Assembly: GCA_964408945.1 (NCBI GenBank)
Contig: CAYPBJ010000005.1
Location: 62,001 to 126,000, forward strand
Length of the DNA stretch: 64,000 bases
Reading direction: 5' to 3'
DNA from: VMCP01 sp964408945
Lineage (GTDB): Bacteria > Bacteroidota > Bacteroidia > NS11-12g > UBA955
How positions within the stretch are numbered: position 1 is the first letter of the stretch; each line of letters begins with the position of its first letter. This document shows, piece after piece, positions 43,328 through 51,053 of this stretch. The notes under the pieces are model-generated. The model was not told the origin of the DNA and made no database searches. It was given only the letters and a program-made list of their open reading frames with translations. The translations under genes and the position numbers were made by a program.

Positions 43328-44353
43328 TTAAGCAGTCATCAAAAACTTGAATTTACCAATATTTTTCAATGCTGTACCGGTGCCTCTTACAACTGCTCGC
43401 AAAGGGTCTTCAGCAATGTTTACTTTTAATTTTGTTTTATTTGAAATTCGTTTATCTAAACCTCTCAACAAAGCACCGCCACCTGTTAACCATATCCCGT
43501 TACTCAAAATATCAGCACTTAATTCTGGTGGAGCCTGCTCAAGAGCGCGCATGATAGCTTCTTCCACTTTCATGATGCTTTTATCCAGTGCACGTGCAAT
43601 TTCATTGTAAGAAACGTGAATACTTTTTGGGATACCCGTCATCAAATCTCTACCAAATACTGCATAGTCTTCTGGTGGATTTTCTAACTCTTGTAGTGCA
43701 CTACCAATATTGATTTTTATTTTCTCTGCTGTACGTTCACCAATCAAAAGATTGTGTTCGCGACGCATATATTCAACAATATCAAGATTGAATTCATCAC
43801 CAGCCACGCGAATACTCTCATCACAAACAATTCCACCTAAAGCAATAATAGCAATTTCTGTAGTTCCACCCCCAATATCAATAATCATATTTCCTTGAGG
43901 GAGGGTAACATCAATGCCAATTCCAACGGCTGCAGCCATAGGCTCATGAATAAGATAAACTTCTTTTGCACCTGATCTCTCTGCGCTATCTTTAACGGCT
44001 CTTTTTTCAACTTCCGTAATTCCAGAAGGGATACAAATAACCATTTTTAACTGTGGAGATATCCATTGTTGACGCTGATTCATCATTTTAATCATTCCAC
44101 GAATCATATGCTCTGCGGCTTGGAAATCTGCAATAACTCCATCTTTTAACGGACGAATGGTTCTAATGCCCTCGTTTTCTTTACCATACATGAGCATAGC
44201 ATCTCTACCAATAGCAATTACATTGCCTGTGTTGCGCTCTAATGCAATAATTGACGGTTCGTCAACTACCACTTTGTCTTTATGAATGATTAAGGTATTG
44301 GCGGTTCCTAAATCAATTGCGAGTTCTTGTGTTAAAAAACTAAAAAGGCCCAT
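43328..44353 (-). CDS. mreB: Rod shape-determining actin-like protein MreB
   Basis: Forms membrane-bound filaments that steer side-wall synthesis. 341 residues with the actin-fold motifs: phosphate 1 IDLGTANT (about 14-21), phosphate 2 IDIGGGTTE, connect 1 EPMAAAVGIGI and adenosine GIWLTGGGALLRGLD. The N-terminal MGLFSFL is an amphipathic membrane-anchoring start. It heads the elongasome operon; an exact -7 box lies about 20 bases upstream. Confidence 0.97.
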   Translation of the reverse strand: MGLFSFLTQELAIDLGTANTLIIHKDKVVVDEPSIIALERNTGNVIAIGRDAMLMYGKENEGIRTIRPLKDGVIADFQAAEHMIRGMIKMMNQRQQWISPQLKMVICIPSGITEVEKRAVKDSAERSGAKEVYLIHEPMAAAVGIGIDVTLPQGNMIIDIGGGTTEIAIIALGGIVCDESIRVAGDEFNLDIVEYMRREHNLLIGERTAEKIKINIGSALQELENPPEDYAVFGRDLMTGIPKSIHVSYNEIARALDKSIMKVEEAIMRALEQAPPELSADILSNGIWLTGGGALLRGLDKRISNKTKLKVNIAEDPLRAVVRGTGTALKNIGKFKFLMTA

Positions 44354-44372
44354 GAAAAATGGTTTTGAACCA

Positions 44373-44380
44373 CAAAATTA
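44373..44380 (-). promoter_or_regulatory. -7 promoter element of the mre/mrd operon
   Basis: Minus-strand TAATTTTG is an exact TAnnTTTG, 19 bases before the mreB ATG. A small palindrome (GGTT-TTG-AACC, 44361-44371) lies in the leader. Confidence 0.6.
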
Positions 44381-44410
44381 CGTCTTTCTGAACGGAGTTA
44401 AAACAGCCAT

Positions 44411-47400
44411 TTAAAAATTCTTTCCTAAAGATACTAATATTGACCTTTTTGAACGTTCATCGCCAACTGTCGATTGAGGAAATTCAACTCTAAAATCAGT
44501 CCCCAAAATACGAATTTGTGCTCCATAGCCGTAAGAATATATCCAAGGATTTCTATTGGCGCCAGCACTGAGTAAATAATTAGGATAATCAAATAACAAG
44601 GTATTATAAGGATTGTTGTAGTGAACTGTGGAGCCACCAACAAAACCAGTGGCAAAATCAAAGAAACCAAAAACTGTGAAATGTCTCCAAAAAGAAGAAC
44701 CTAAAACATAAGATTTGATCATTTTCAGGGGTTTGTAATGTATTTCTGATTGTGAAGAAATAAAACTGTTACCCATTCTAGTACCCAATTGAGTACCACG
44801 AACATAACCGCCTGTGTAAACCAATCCTTGGTATCGATAATCTAGATCATTTGAAATGCTATTGGTATTTGCATTTGAATGAATCCAACCTTTTGTTCCT
44901 CCAATAAGAAACAAATGATTAACATCGGTGAACGAATATTTACCGTTAATTCGATTGAAAAATTCTAAATGCCTAGTTTTAAATTTCAATTCTGATTTTA
45001 GCAATAAACCAGCAATGTATTTTCCATTATATAGTCCATTTTGAGAGGATAACTCAAAATTTAATTGAACATTAGGGATTTGTTTCATCCATTTCTGAGA
45101 ATTTACTGAAACACCTAGTTCCATTTCTACTAAAAAAGATCTGCCTATTTCTCTTTTGCTAATTTCAGGACGATAATTCAAAGGAATATCCGATAACCAT
45201 TGTCCTTTGCTACGCAAGAAAGGTAGTAAAAGTGCACTCTTTTTGTTTTGTACAGTTAGATTATGAGAAATTTGAAATGACTGTTCCCGCTGGTTAATAG
45301 AATTAAAACCACTGAATTGTCTTTGCCTATATGAAACATTAAAATCTTGTACCCATTTTTTTTGTGTAATGCTATAGGTAGCTGATATTCCTATTCGACG
45401 TCTATTAAAATTACTGAACAAATTAAGTTCTAAAACATCAGATCCAATATTATTGAAAAAATTGCCACTGTAAAATAATGTTAATGGAGAATTGTATAAT
45501 TCTGTTGTAGGAATATTTCTTGAATATCCTAAATCAATATCCCTATTGGTTAATTGAAAGGAAGAGTTTTTTGCGTAAAACCAGTTTCTATAATTTGTTG
45601 ATTTACATATTTCTATGTTTACCTTTGGAGTCAAATCTAAAAGAATCAATGAATTATCCTTTTCATAATCGCTCATGAATAACGTGCCATGTTCGTATTC
45701 AATCCTTTCATGTTTTAGGGATGTATCAATTTGTGCACTGTCAAAAGTATAACTCCTAATAACCATGGTATCAGAATCTAATATCTGCTCATCGTTGAAA
45801 TTGATATTGATTATTAAAGACTTGTTTTTAGCATAGTACTCAGCCTGACTTTTGGATTTTCTGCTTACCATTATCTGTCCATAAAAATCACCCTTTGTTT
45901 TGGTCGATGTTTTTAGGAAATGACCATCATTATCTCTGAAAAGATGAGATATCTCACATTTTGTTTCTTGGGATTTTACAAAGCTCAAATGGGATTCTGA
46001 TTCTTGTATGAAGTCTGATAATTCAATAATCGAATGATCATATTTACTTGACCATATTATACTTGATTCAATCGCTTTATTTCGATGAATTCTTTGTGCA
46101 ATAGATTGTGTTCGATTTTGATTCCACGAACTGTTAATGCTCATTAAATAAAATGTGGAATCAACGTAATCATCTTGAACCCATCCAAGGAGTTTTTCGC
46201 CTTGCATTTCATAAATCAATTGTATTTTTTTGCTTGTTTTAGTTAATGAATAAATAGCTGTATTGTTATAAGCTTGATGCATTAAAAAAAATTCATTATC
46301 ATTTGAATAGATTATTTTCCAGATTCCGTTTTGAGCAGTTGGAGTATAGAAAATATGGCTATCATTGGCAATGCTCCATACTTCATTAGACCATATCATA
46401 GCAAATGGAGCTTTGTTTTTTGCAATGGTCAATTCAATACTCGGTACATTGAATATAAGTTGATTATTAAAACCAATAGAATTAACCGTTTTTAAAATTT
46501 CGAAATTTCTATGCTTATTGTTAGAGCGAATTATATGTGAGTTCAAAGGATTGGATAACACCCCATAAAACGAGGGAGTATCTGAATGGGTATTAGGTAC
46601 TAATTTGAAATTGGTGTAGTTTCCCTTTGGCAATGGAAATTGAAAGTCGGGTTGAATGGAATTTTCATTTCTTAACTGAATTTCATCGATTTTGTTTTTG
46701 AGCCAGGTATTAAATCTGGTATCAAAATGATACAAAAACGATTTTTCAAAACTATTTGCATTTCTGATGAGCATCCAAAATGCACCATCGATGTTCCTGC
46801 CTTTTTCTTTTTCGAATAAATACCATATTACCGACCCGAAAACTTCTTGCTCGCTGCTTGATATGAAATTAATGTTTCGAAATTTACCTTCTTGACTCCA
46901 TTTTCGAAATAATTCAAAATCTCTATATGTAATTCCTTGAGCGAAATATTGTACAAATCCAGTTTTTAGCCAATTGGGAATTCTGTCAGCTCTGTTTCTC
47001 TCCAACCTTTCTCTGACAGTTAGTCCCATTAAATATTCATCAATGAAGTGAGATGCCACATTGTAACGTATTTGATATCTGATATCTAAATTATTACCAC
47101 TCAACATTAGTCCGATATATCTTGAATTGACAGATCTCTTGTGATTTTGGAAATCTGTTAATGTACTAAATAACGCTAGCGGTACCGATTCGCTGATTTT
47201 ATACGACAAGTGTGATTCTAATTCCAACAATGCGCTATTGGCGCAGATAAATAAACTGTCTCTGAAATCAGTATGACTATTTAAATAGTTATTTTCAGCT
47301 TCAAAAACTAAGAATTCTATTCTGCCTTTTGAAAGAATTATCCTGTTTTTTGAATGAGCTAAATTGAATGACATGAAAACAAATGCCATTAACAACCACT

Positions 47401-47422
47401 TATATTTCTTGTATGTATGCAT
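44411..47422 (-). CDS. Outer-membrane barrel protein with N-terminal peptidase-MA-like and propeller-like regions
   Basis: 1003 residues with a signal peptide (about 1-24). Residues ~25-260 resemble peptidase MA-like (gluzincin) domains, for example IPNWLKTGFVQYFAQGI, but the zinc-binding HExxH looks lost (VASHFIDEYL at the expected place). Residues ~265-640 are beta-rich, compatible with a TolB-like propeller. Residues ~650-1003 look like a 16-stranded barrel with Omp85-like C-terminal features (GYVRGTQLGTRMGN, FGFFDFATGF, SYGYGAQIRILG) and a terminal aromatic (GKNF). It precedes mreB on the same strand. The function is unknown; transport or assembly of a surface component is one possibility. 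Confidence 0.65.
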   Translation of the reverse strand: MHTYKKYKWLLMAFVFMSFNLAHSKNRIILSKGRIEFLVFEAENNYLNSHTDFRDSLFICANSALLELESHLSYKISESVPLALFSTLTDFQNHKRSVNSRYIGLMLSGNNLDIRYQIRYNVASHFIDEYLMGLTVRERLERNRADRIPNWLKTGFVQYFAQGITYRDFELFRKWSQEGKFRNINFISSSEQEVFGSVIWYLFEKEKGRNIDGAFWMLIRNANSFEKSFLYHFDTRFNTWLKNKIDEIQLRNENSIQPDFQFPLPKGNYTNFKLVPNTHSDTPSFYGVLSNPLNSHIIRSNNKHRNFEILKTVNSIGFNNQLIFNVPSIELTIAKNKAPFAMIWSNEVWSIANDSHIFYTPTAQNGIWKIIYSNDNEFFLMHQAYNNTAIYSLTKTSKKIQLIYEMQGEKLLGWVQDDYVDSTFYLMSINSSWNQNRTQSIAQRIHRNKAIESSIIWSSKYDHSIIELSDFIQESESHLSFVKSQETKCEISHLFRDNDGHFLKTSTKTKGDFYGQIMVSRKSKSQAEYYAKNKSLIININFNDEQILDSDTMVIRSYTFDSAQIDTSLKHERIEYEHGTLFMSDYEKDNSLILLDLTPKVNIEICKSTNYRNWFYAKNSSFQLTNRDIDLGYSRNIPTTELYNSPLTLFYSGNFFNNIGSDVLELNLFSNFNRRRIGISATYSITQKKWVQDFNVSYRQRQFSGFNSINQREQSFQISHNLTVQNKKSALLLPFLRSKGQWLSDIPLNYRPEISKREIGRSFLVEMELGVSVNSQKWMKQIPNVQLNFELSSQNGLYNGKYIAGLLLKSELKFKTRHLEFFNRINGKYSFTDVNHLFLIGGTKGWIHSNANTNSISNDLDYRYQGLVYTGGYVRGTQLGTRMGNSFISSQSEIHYKPLKMIKSYVLGSSFWRHFTVFGFFDFATGFVGGSTVHYNNPYNTLLFDYPNYLLSAGANRNPWIYSYGYGAQIRILGTDFRVEFPQSTVGDERSKRSILVSLGKNF

Positions 47423-47427
47423 TTGTC

Positions 47428-47460
47428 TTTGTCAAATATACCCAAACTGTTGTAGTTTTG
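47428..47460 (+). promoter_or_regulatory. Promoter of rocD
   Basis: TTTG (47428-47431), 21 bases, then TAGTTTTG (47453-47460), both exact. The box ends 4 bases before the ATG at 47465, so the transcript should begin at the start codon. Confidence 0.75.
47433..47440 (-). promoter_or_regulatory. -7 promoter element of the barrel-protein gene
   Basis: Minus-strand TATATTTG is an exact TAnnTTTG ending 10 bases before the ATG at 47422. It lies inside the spacer of the oppositely oriented rocD promoter, so the two promoters overlap. Confidence 0.65.
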
Positions 47461-47464
47461 AAAC

Positions 47465-48682
47465 ATGAATTCCCGTTATTTTATTGAGCTAGAAGATCGT
47501 TACGGTGCACATAATTACCATCCGTTGCCAGTTGTTTTGGAAAAAGGTGAGGGTGTATTCCTTTGGGATGTTGAGGGTAGAAGGTATTTTGACTTTTTAT
47601 CAGCTTATTCAGCCGTAAACCAAGGACATTGTCATCCAAAAATTGTGGGGGCATTGAATAATCAAGCTCAGAAGCTAACTCTAACTAGCAGGGCATTTCA
47701 CAATAACCTGCTTGGAGAATACGAGAAATTCATGTGCGAAACATTTGGATTTGATCGCATTTTGCCCATGAATACAGGCGTGGAAGGGGGAGAGACAGCC
47801 ATTAAACTGTCGAGAAAATGGGGGTATGAAGTTAAAGGTATTCCTGAAAATCAAGCAATAACTATATTTGCACACGGTAATTTCTGGGGACGTACCGTTG
47901 CCGCCATCAGTTCAAGCGATGACCCAGATAGCTTTGGAGGATTTGGACCCTATGTGCCCAACTTTAAAAGTATTCCTTACAACGATTTATCATCCCTTGA
48001 AGAGGAATTAAAAAACCCTAATGTATGCGCATTTATGGTTGAACCCATTCAAGGTGAGGCTGGTGTCGTTGTTCCTGATCATGGTTATTTGAAAGGCGTC
48101 CGTGAACTGTGTACAAGATACAATGTCCTATTTATTGCTGATGAAGTGCAAACAGGTATTGCTCGAACTGGAAAATTATATTGCTGCCAACATGAAGAGG
48201 TTAAACCTGACCTACTTATTTTGGGAAAAGCCTTGGGTGGAGGAGTTTTTCCGGTAAGTTGTGTGCTAGCTTCTGAAGAAGTAATGAATACCCTGAAGCC
48301 AGGGCAGCACGGTTCTACTTTTGGAGGAAATCCGCTTGCTTGCGCCGTAGCAATGGCATCAATAAATGTGGTAATTGAAGAAAATTTAGCAGAAAGAGCT
48401 GAGAGATTGGGTGAGAAATTCAGAACCCATTTGCGCAACTTAAACCTGCCCATGGTGGAGTTTGTAAGAGGAAAGGGTTTGCTCAATGCAATCAAAATAA
48501 CCCCGCACAACGGCAAGGAGTTCAAAGCCTATGATGTCTGTTTGAAAATGTTAGATAATGGACTATTGGCTAAGCAAACTCATGAACATATCATTAGATT
48601 TGCACCTCCATTGGTTATTTCCGATGAACAATTAGATCAAGCTCTTTCAATTATTGAAGATTCCTTAAAATCATTTGCTTAA
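47465..48682 (+). CDS. rocD: Ornithine--oxo-acid aminotransferase
   Basis: Converts ornithine and 2-oxoglutarate to glutamate-5-semialdehyde in arginine/ornithine breakdown or proline synthesis. 405-residue class III PLP aminotransferase: NTGVEGGETAIKLSRKWGY, EPIQGEAGVVVP, FIADEVQTG and the PLP lysine in LGKALGGG (about residue 254). The N-terminal YGAHNYHPLPVVLEKGEG is typical of ornithine aminotransferases. It sits between an overlapping divergent promoter and the tRNA-Leu promoter. Confidence 0.95.
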   Translation: MNSRYFIELEDRYGAHNYHPLPVVLEKGEGVFLWDVEGRRYFDFLSAYSAVNQGHCHPKIVGALNNQAQKLTLTSRAFHNNLLGEYEKFMCETFGFDRILPMNTGVEGGETAIKLSRKWGYEVKGIPENQAITIFAHGNFWGRTVAAISSSDDPDSFGGFGPYVPNFKSIPYNDLSSLEEELKNPNVCAFMVEPIQGEAGVVVPDHGYLKGVRELCTRYNVLFIADEVQTGIARTGKLYCCQHEEVKPDLLILGKALGGGVFPVSCVLASEEVMNTLKPGQHGSTFGGNPLACAVAMASINVVIEENLAERAERLGEKFRTHLRNLNLPMVEFVRGKGLLNAIKITPHNGKEFKAYDVCLKMLDNGLLAKQTHEHIIRFAPPLVISDEQLDQALSIIEDSLKSFA

Positions 48683-48706
48683 TCAATAGTTTCTTTGTAT
48701 TTTTGC
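48674..48706 (+). promoter_or_regulatory. Promoter of tRNA-Leu and the downstream TPR gene
   Basis: TTTG (48674-48677, inside the end of rocD), 20 bases, then TATTTTTGC (48698-48706), exact matches. The start near 48711 is about 5 bases before mature tRNA position 1. It is the only promoter visible for the lipoprotein gene behind the tRNA. Confidence 0.8.
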
Positions 48707-48715
48707 ATCCTCTTA

Positions 48716-48804
48716 GCTCGGGTGGCGGAATAGGTAGACGCGCAGGACTTAAAATCCTGTTCCCAGTAATGGGAGTACGGGTTCGATTCCCGTCCCGAGC
48801 ACCA
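48716..48804 (+). tRNA. tRNA-Leu (anticodon UAA), CCA encoded
   Basis: 89 bases with a long variable arm (class II). The acceptor stem GCTCGGG/CCCGAGC is a perfect 7 bp. D stem GCG/CGC, anticodon stem CAGGA/TCCTG around loop CTTAAAA (anticodon 48750-48752, TAA), and T arm ACGGG-TTCGATT-CCCGT are all intact. The discriminator A is 48801 and CCA is 48802-48804. The final A of CCA is also the first base of the next gene's ATG. Confidence 0.97.
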
Positions 48805-49793
48805 TGCGCCTACCGCTATTTATTATTCTAGCTGCGCTTCTCTCTAATTGCACCAATCAACTTCCAGACGGTGCTCAATTTATTTCCGAAAATGACACCA
48901 CTTTTTCTGAAGATATTCGAGAGATATCACTAAAAATCAATAAATCACCAAAAGACGACAATCTATATTACCTCAGAGGTAATACATTTTTCTTTGATCA
49001 GAATTATAAAAAGGCAATTATTGACTTCCAAACAGCAGCATTTCTAAATTCAGAAAATCCGTTGTATCATTTCCGATTGGGTGAATCTTATTTGCAGATC
49101 GATTCTGCTGATTATGAAAAATCAAACCTGCACCTTTCAAAAGCCATTGAATTAAAACCTGACTATACTGAGGCTAAGTTCTTGCTTGCTAAACTCAATT
49201 TAGCTCGACAGCAATACGAAAATTTCAATAAATGGTACAAGGAAATCGAAAACAATCCTGAGTTTAGGGAGAAATCAATGGTTTTAAAATTGATTGCCCT
49301 CAAAGAACAAAAAGATACGGCTAAAGCCGAGGCAATGTGTGATTTTATATTGAATGAATACCCCAACAACTTTGATGCTACCATGCAAAAAGCCCTGTTG
49401 CTTTACAATAAAGACCTCAAATTAGCTGAAATATATATCGATAAAGCTCTATCTATAGATGAGTTCGCTGCTGAAGCTTTATATTCAAAAGCATTGATTC
49501 TCCAAAAAAACGAGAAATATGCAGACGCTTATAAACTATATGAACGAACTATTAAAGTGAATCCGGATCACTTATTTGCGTTATATAACATGGGTGTGAT
49601 TGACCATTTCTTTGAAAATTACCAAGATGCTATCAAACACGCCGATATGATTTTAGACAAATCCCCAACTTTTGCTAAGGCATTTGCATTGAAAGGGAGT
49701 TCCTACAAAATGATGGGTAATAAAAAAGCCGCTGAAGATCAATTTTCAGCGGCCAAAAAACTAGATAAAAATCTAGATTTAAAGAACTTTTAG
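48804..49793 (+). CDS. TPR lipoprotein whose start codon overlaps the tRNA-Leu CCA
   Basis: 329 residues: lipoprotein signal MRLPLFIILAALLSNC (lipobox LSNC), then TPRs from ~55 to ~325 (for example DNLYYLRGNTFFFDQNYKKA, YHFRLGESYLQI, AEALYSKALILQKNEKYADA, FALYNMGVIDHFFENYQDA). It is probably an envelope scaffold. ATG 48804 is the only possible start: upstream the frame meets a stop in the tRNA anticodon (48750-48752) with no ATG/GTG/TTG between, and no alternative exists before the lipobox Cys. There is no Shine-Dalgarno. Its mRNA must come from the tRNA transcript or its processing. Its stop overlaps the convergent gene by 4 bases. Confidence 0.88.
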   Translation: MRLPLFIILAALLSNCTNQLPDGAQFISENDTTFSEDIREISLKINKSPKDDNLYYLRGNTFFFDQNYKKAIIDFQTAAFLNSENPLYHFRLGESYLQIDSADYEKSNLHLSKAIELKPDYTEAKFLLAKLNLARQQYENFNKWYKEIENNPEFREKSMVLKLIALKEQKDTAKAEAMCDFILNEYPNNFDATMQKALLLYNKDLKLAEIYIDKALSIDEFAAEALYSKALILQKNEKYADAYKLYERTIKVNPDHLFALYNMGVIDHFFENYQDAIKHADMILDKSPTFAKAFALKGSSYKMMGNKKAAEDQFSAAKKLDKNLDLKNF

Positions 49794-50236
49794 TTTTTTA
49801 CCAATGTAACTTTCCAAGTGTTGATATCGCCTTGGTGTGTTTGGTAGTAATATCTCAAAACAATGTCTGTACCTGTCATTTTTTCAATGAACCAATCATA
49901 GTCGTACAAGAACTTAACGTATTTAGCGTCTGGTGAAGTCATAGACCAACTAATTTCGTCTTGGTCTGGTTCAGTATTACATTTGCCATTCGCTTTCCAA
50001 AGGCATTTTGAAGTAGAAGTGAATGTATATGTGTCATCTTTGTCACATGCATTCATGGTTTCGATAATCCCCTCAGAAGAACTATCCGTGAATGAAACAC
50101 TCTTCCAAGTGCGCATCATAAATACTTCTTGCCTTGTTTTTCCAGTAATATCATCTGGATTGTTACTCTCATCTGAACAAGATGCAATAAATGCAGTTGC
50201 TGCCAATGCTACGGCGAATACTATATTTTTCATCAT
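49790..50236 (-). CDS. Small lipoprotein, lipocalin-like
   Basis: 148 residues with lipoprotein signal MMKNIVFAVALAATAFIASC. The mature ~128 residues have the pattern of Bacteroidota lipocalin-like proteins (RTWKSVSFTD near the start, then alternating beta strands, TWKVTLVKN at the end), with two internal Cys (NACDKDD, SKCLWK) plus NGKCN. Function unknown. The stop interleaves with the TPR gene stop (TTAG). It lies 23 bases after tcdA on the same strand and may share its transcript. Confidence 0.75.
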   Translation of the reverse strand: MMKNIVFAVALAATAFIASCSDESNNPDDITGKTRQEVFMMRTWKSVSFTDSSSEGIIETMNACDKDDTYTFTSTSKCLWKANGKCNTEPDQDEISWSMTSPDAKYVKFLYDYDWFIEKMTGTDIVLRYYYQTHQGDINTWKVTLVKN

Positions 50237-50259
50237 ATCGATTCCAAAAATAAGGGATT

Positions 50260-50991
50260 TTATGAATTTTCCATCATCAAATCGTTAATTACTTCTGAAG
50301 CAAGTCTCAAGCCAAATAATGCTGGCATATAACTTATGGTTCCATAAAATGACTTTTTATAGTTGCTCCCGTCTGTTAATTTTAAGCTTTCGCGAACCAG
50401 TTCACTTTTGTTAAAAACCACTTTGAAACCTTTCCGAATGCCCAGTCTTTTTAGGCGTTTACGCAGGGTTTTTGCAAACGGACAATTATAGCTTTTAGAA
50501 AAATCAGCTACCATAACACCAGCGGCATCTAATTTGCCACCAGCACCCATTGAACTGATCATTCTTTGCCCTAAATCCATACATGTCTTAATTAAGTAAA
50601 TTTTTGGAGAGACTGAATCAATGCAGTCCATCACATAATCAAATTTATTTGATTTGATTAATTCAATATTGTCATCAGGACTTTGAAACTTGGAAATCAC
50701 GGTCAAATCCAAATTCGGATTTATGTCTAACATACGTTGACGCATAATTTCAGCTTTAGACATTCCAACTGTGCTGTCTAATGCGGGTAATTGTCGGTTC
50801 TTATTGGTGGGATCAACAGTATCGCCATCTATAATGGTCATTTTTCCTACTCCGGCCCTGCAAATGAACTCGGCAGCAAAACTGCCAACTCCGCCTAAGC
50901 CCACTATTAAAACATTTGCATTTACTAGCCGTTCTAACTTTTCTGTACCTACCAATAATTCGGTTCTTTCTAACCAAGGTGAAATAGACAT
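50260..50991 (-). CDS. tcdA: tRNA threonylcarbamoyladenosine dehydratase (TcdA), ThiF/E1-like
   Basis: 243 residues. Cyclises t6A37 of ANN-decoding tRNAs to ct6A. ThiF/MoeB-like nucleotide-binding motif LIVGLGGVGSFAAEFICRAG (about 31-50), IIDGDTVDPTNKNRQ, the metal-less MDCIDSV block, and NCPFAKTLRKRLKR, found in TcdA/YgdL proteins. ATG 50991 has an exact -7 box 5 bases upstream (minus strand), implying a leaderless mRNA. It diverges from the subtilase gene. Confidence 0.9.
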   Translation of the reverse strand: MSISPWLERTELLVGTEKLERLVNANVLIVGLGGVGSFAAEFICRAGVGKMTIIDGDTVDPTNKNRQLPALDSTVGMSKAEIMRQRMLDINPNLDLTVISKFQSPDDNIELIKSNKFDYVMDCIDSVSPKIYLIKTCMDLGQRMISSMGAGGKLDAAGVMVADFSKSYNCPFAKTLRKRLKRLGIRKGFKVVFNKSELVRESLKLTDGSNYKKSFYGTISYMPALFGLRLASEVINDLMMENS

Positions 50992-50996
50992 AAATG

Positions 50997-51004
50997 CAAA
51001 GATA
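50997..51004 (-). promoter_or_regulatory. -7 promoter element of tcdA
   Basis: Minus-strand TATCTTTGC, exact, ends 5 bases before the ATG at 50991. The predicted start falls on the ATG. Confidence 0.6.
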
Positions 51005-51038
51005 TTGTCAGAAATTGAATCACATATCAGTATTGACG

Positions 51039-51046
51039 TATTTTCG
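51039..51046 (+). promoter_or_regulatory. -7 promoter element of the subtilase gene
   Basis: TATTTTCG has one mismatch to TAnnTTTG and ends 7 bases before the ATG at 51054. It supports that ATG over an in-frame start at 50994. Confidence 0.45.
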
Positions 51047-51053
51047 TAGAAGT

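Noticed and set aside
44361..44371. Palindrome GGTTTTGAACC in the mreB leader as an operator
   Set aside because: Only 4 bp arms with a 3-base loop; expected by chance, with no second copy found.
48085..48525. 146-codon minus-strand frame inside rocD
   Set aside because: Covers the conserved PLP-lysine region of rocD and has no family resemblance or promoter.
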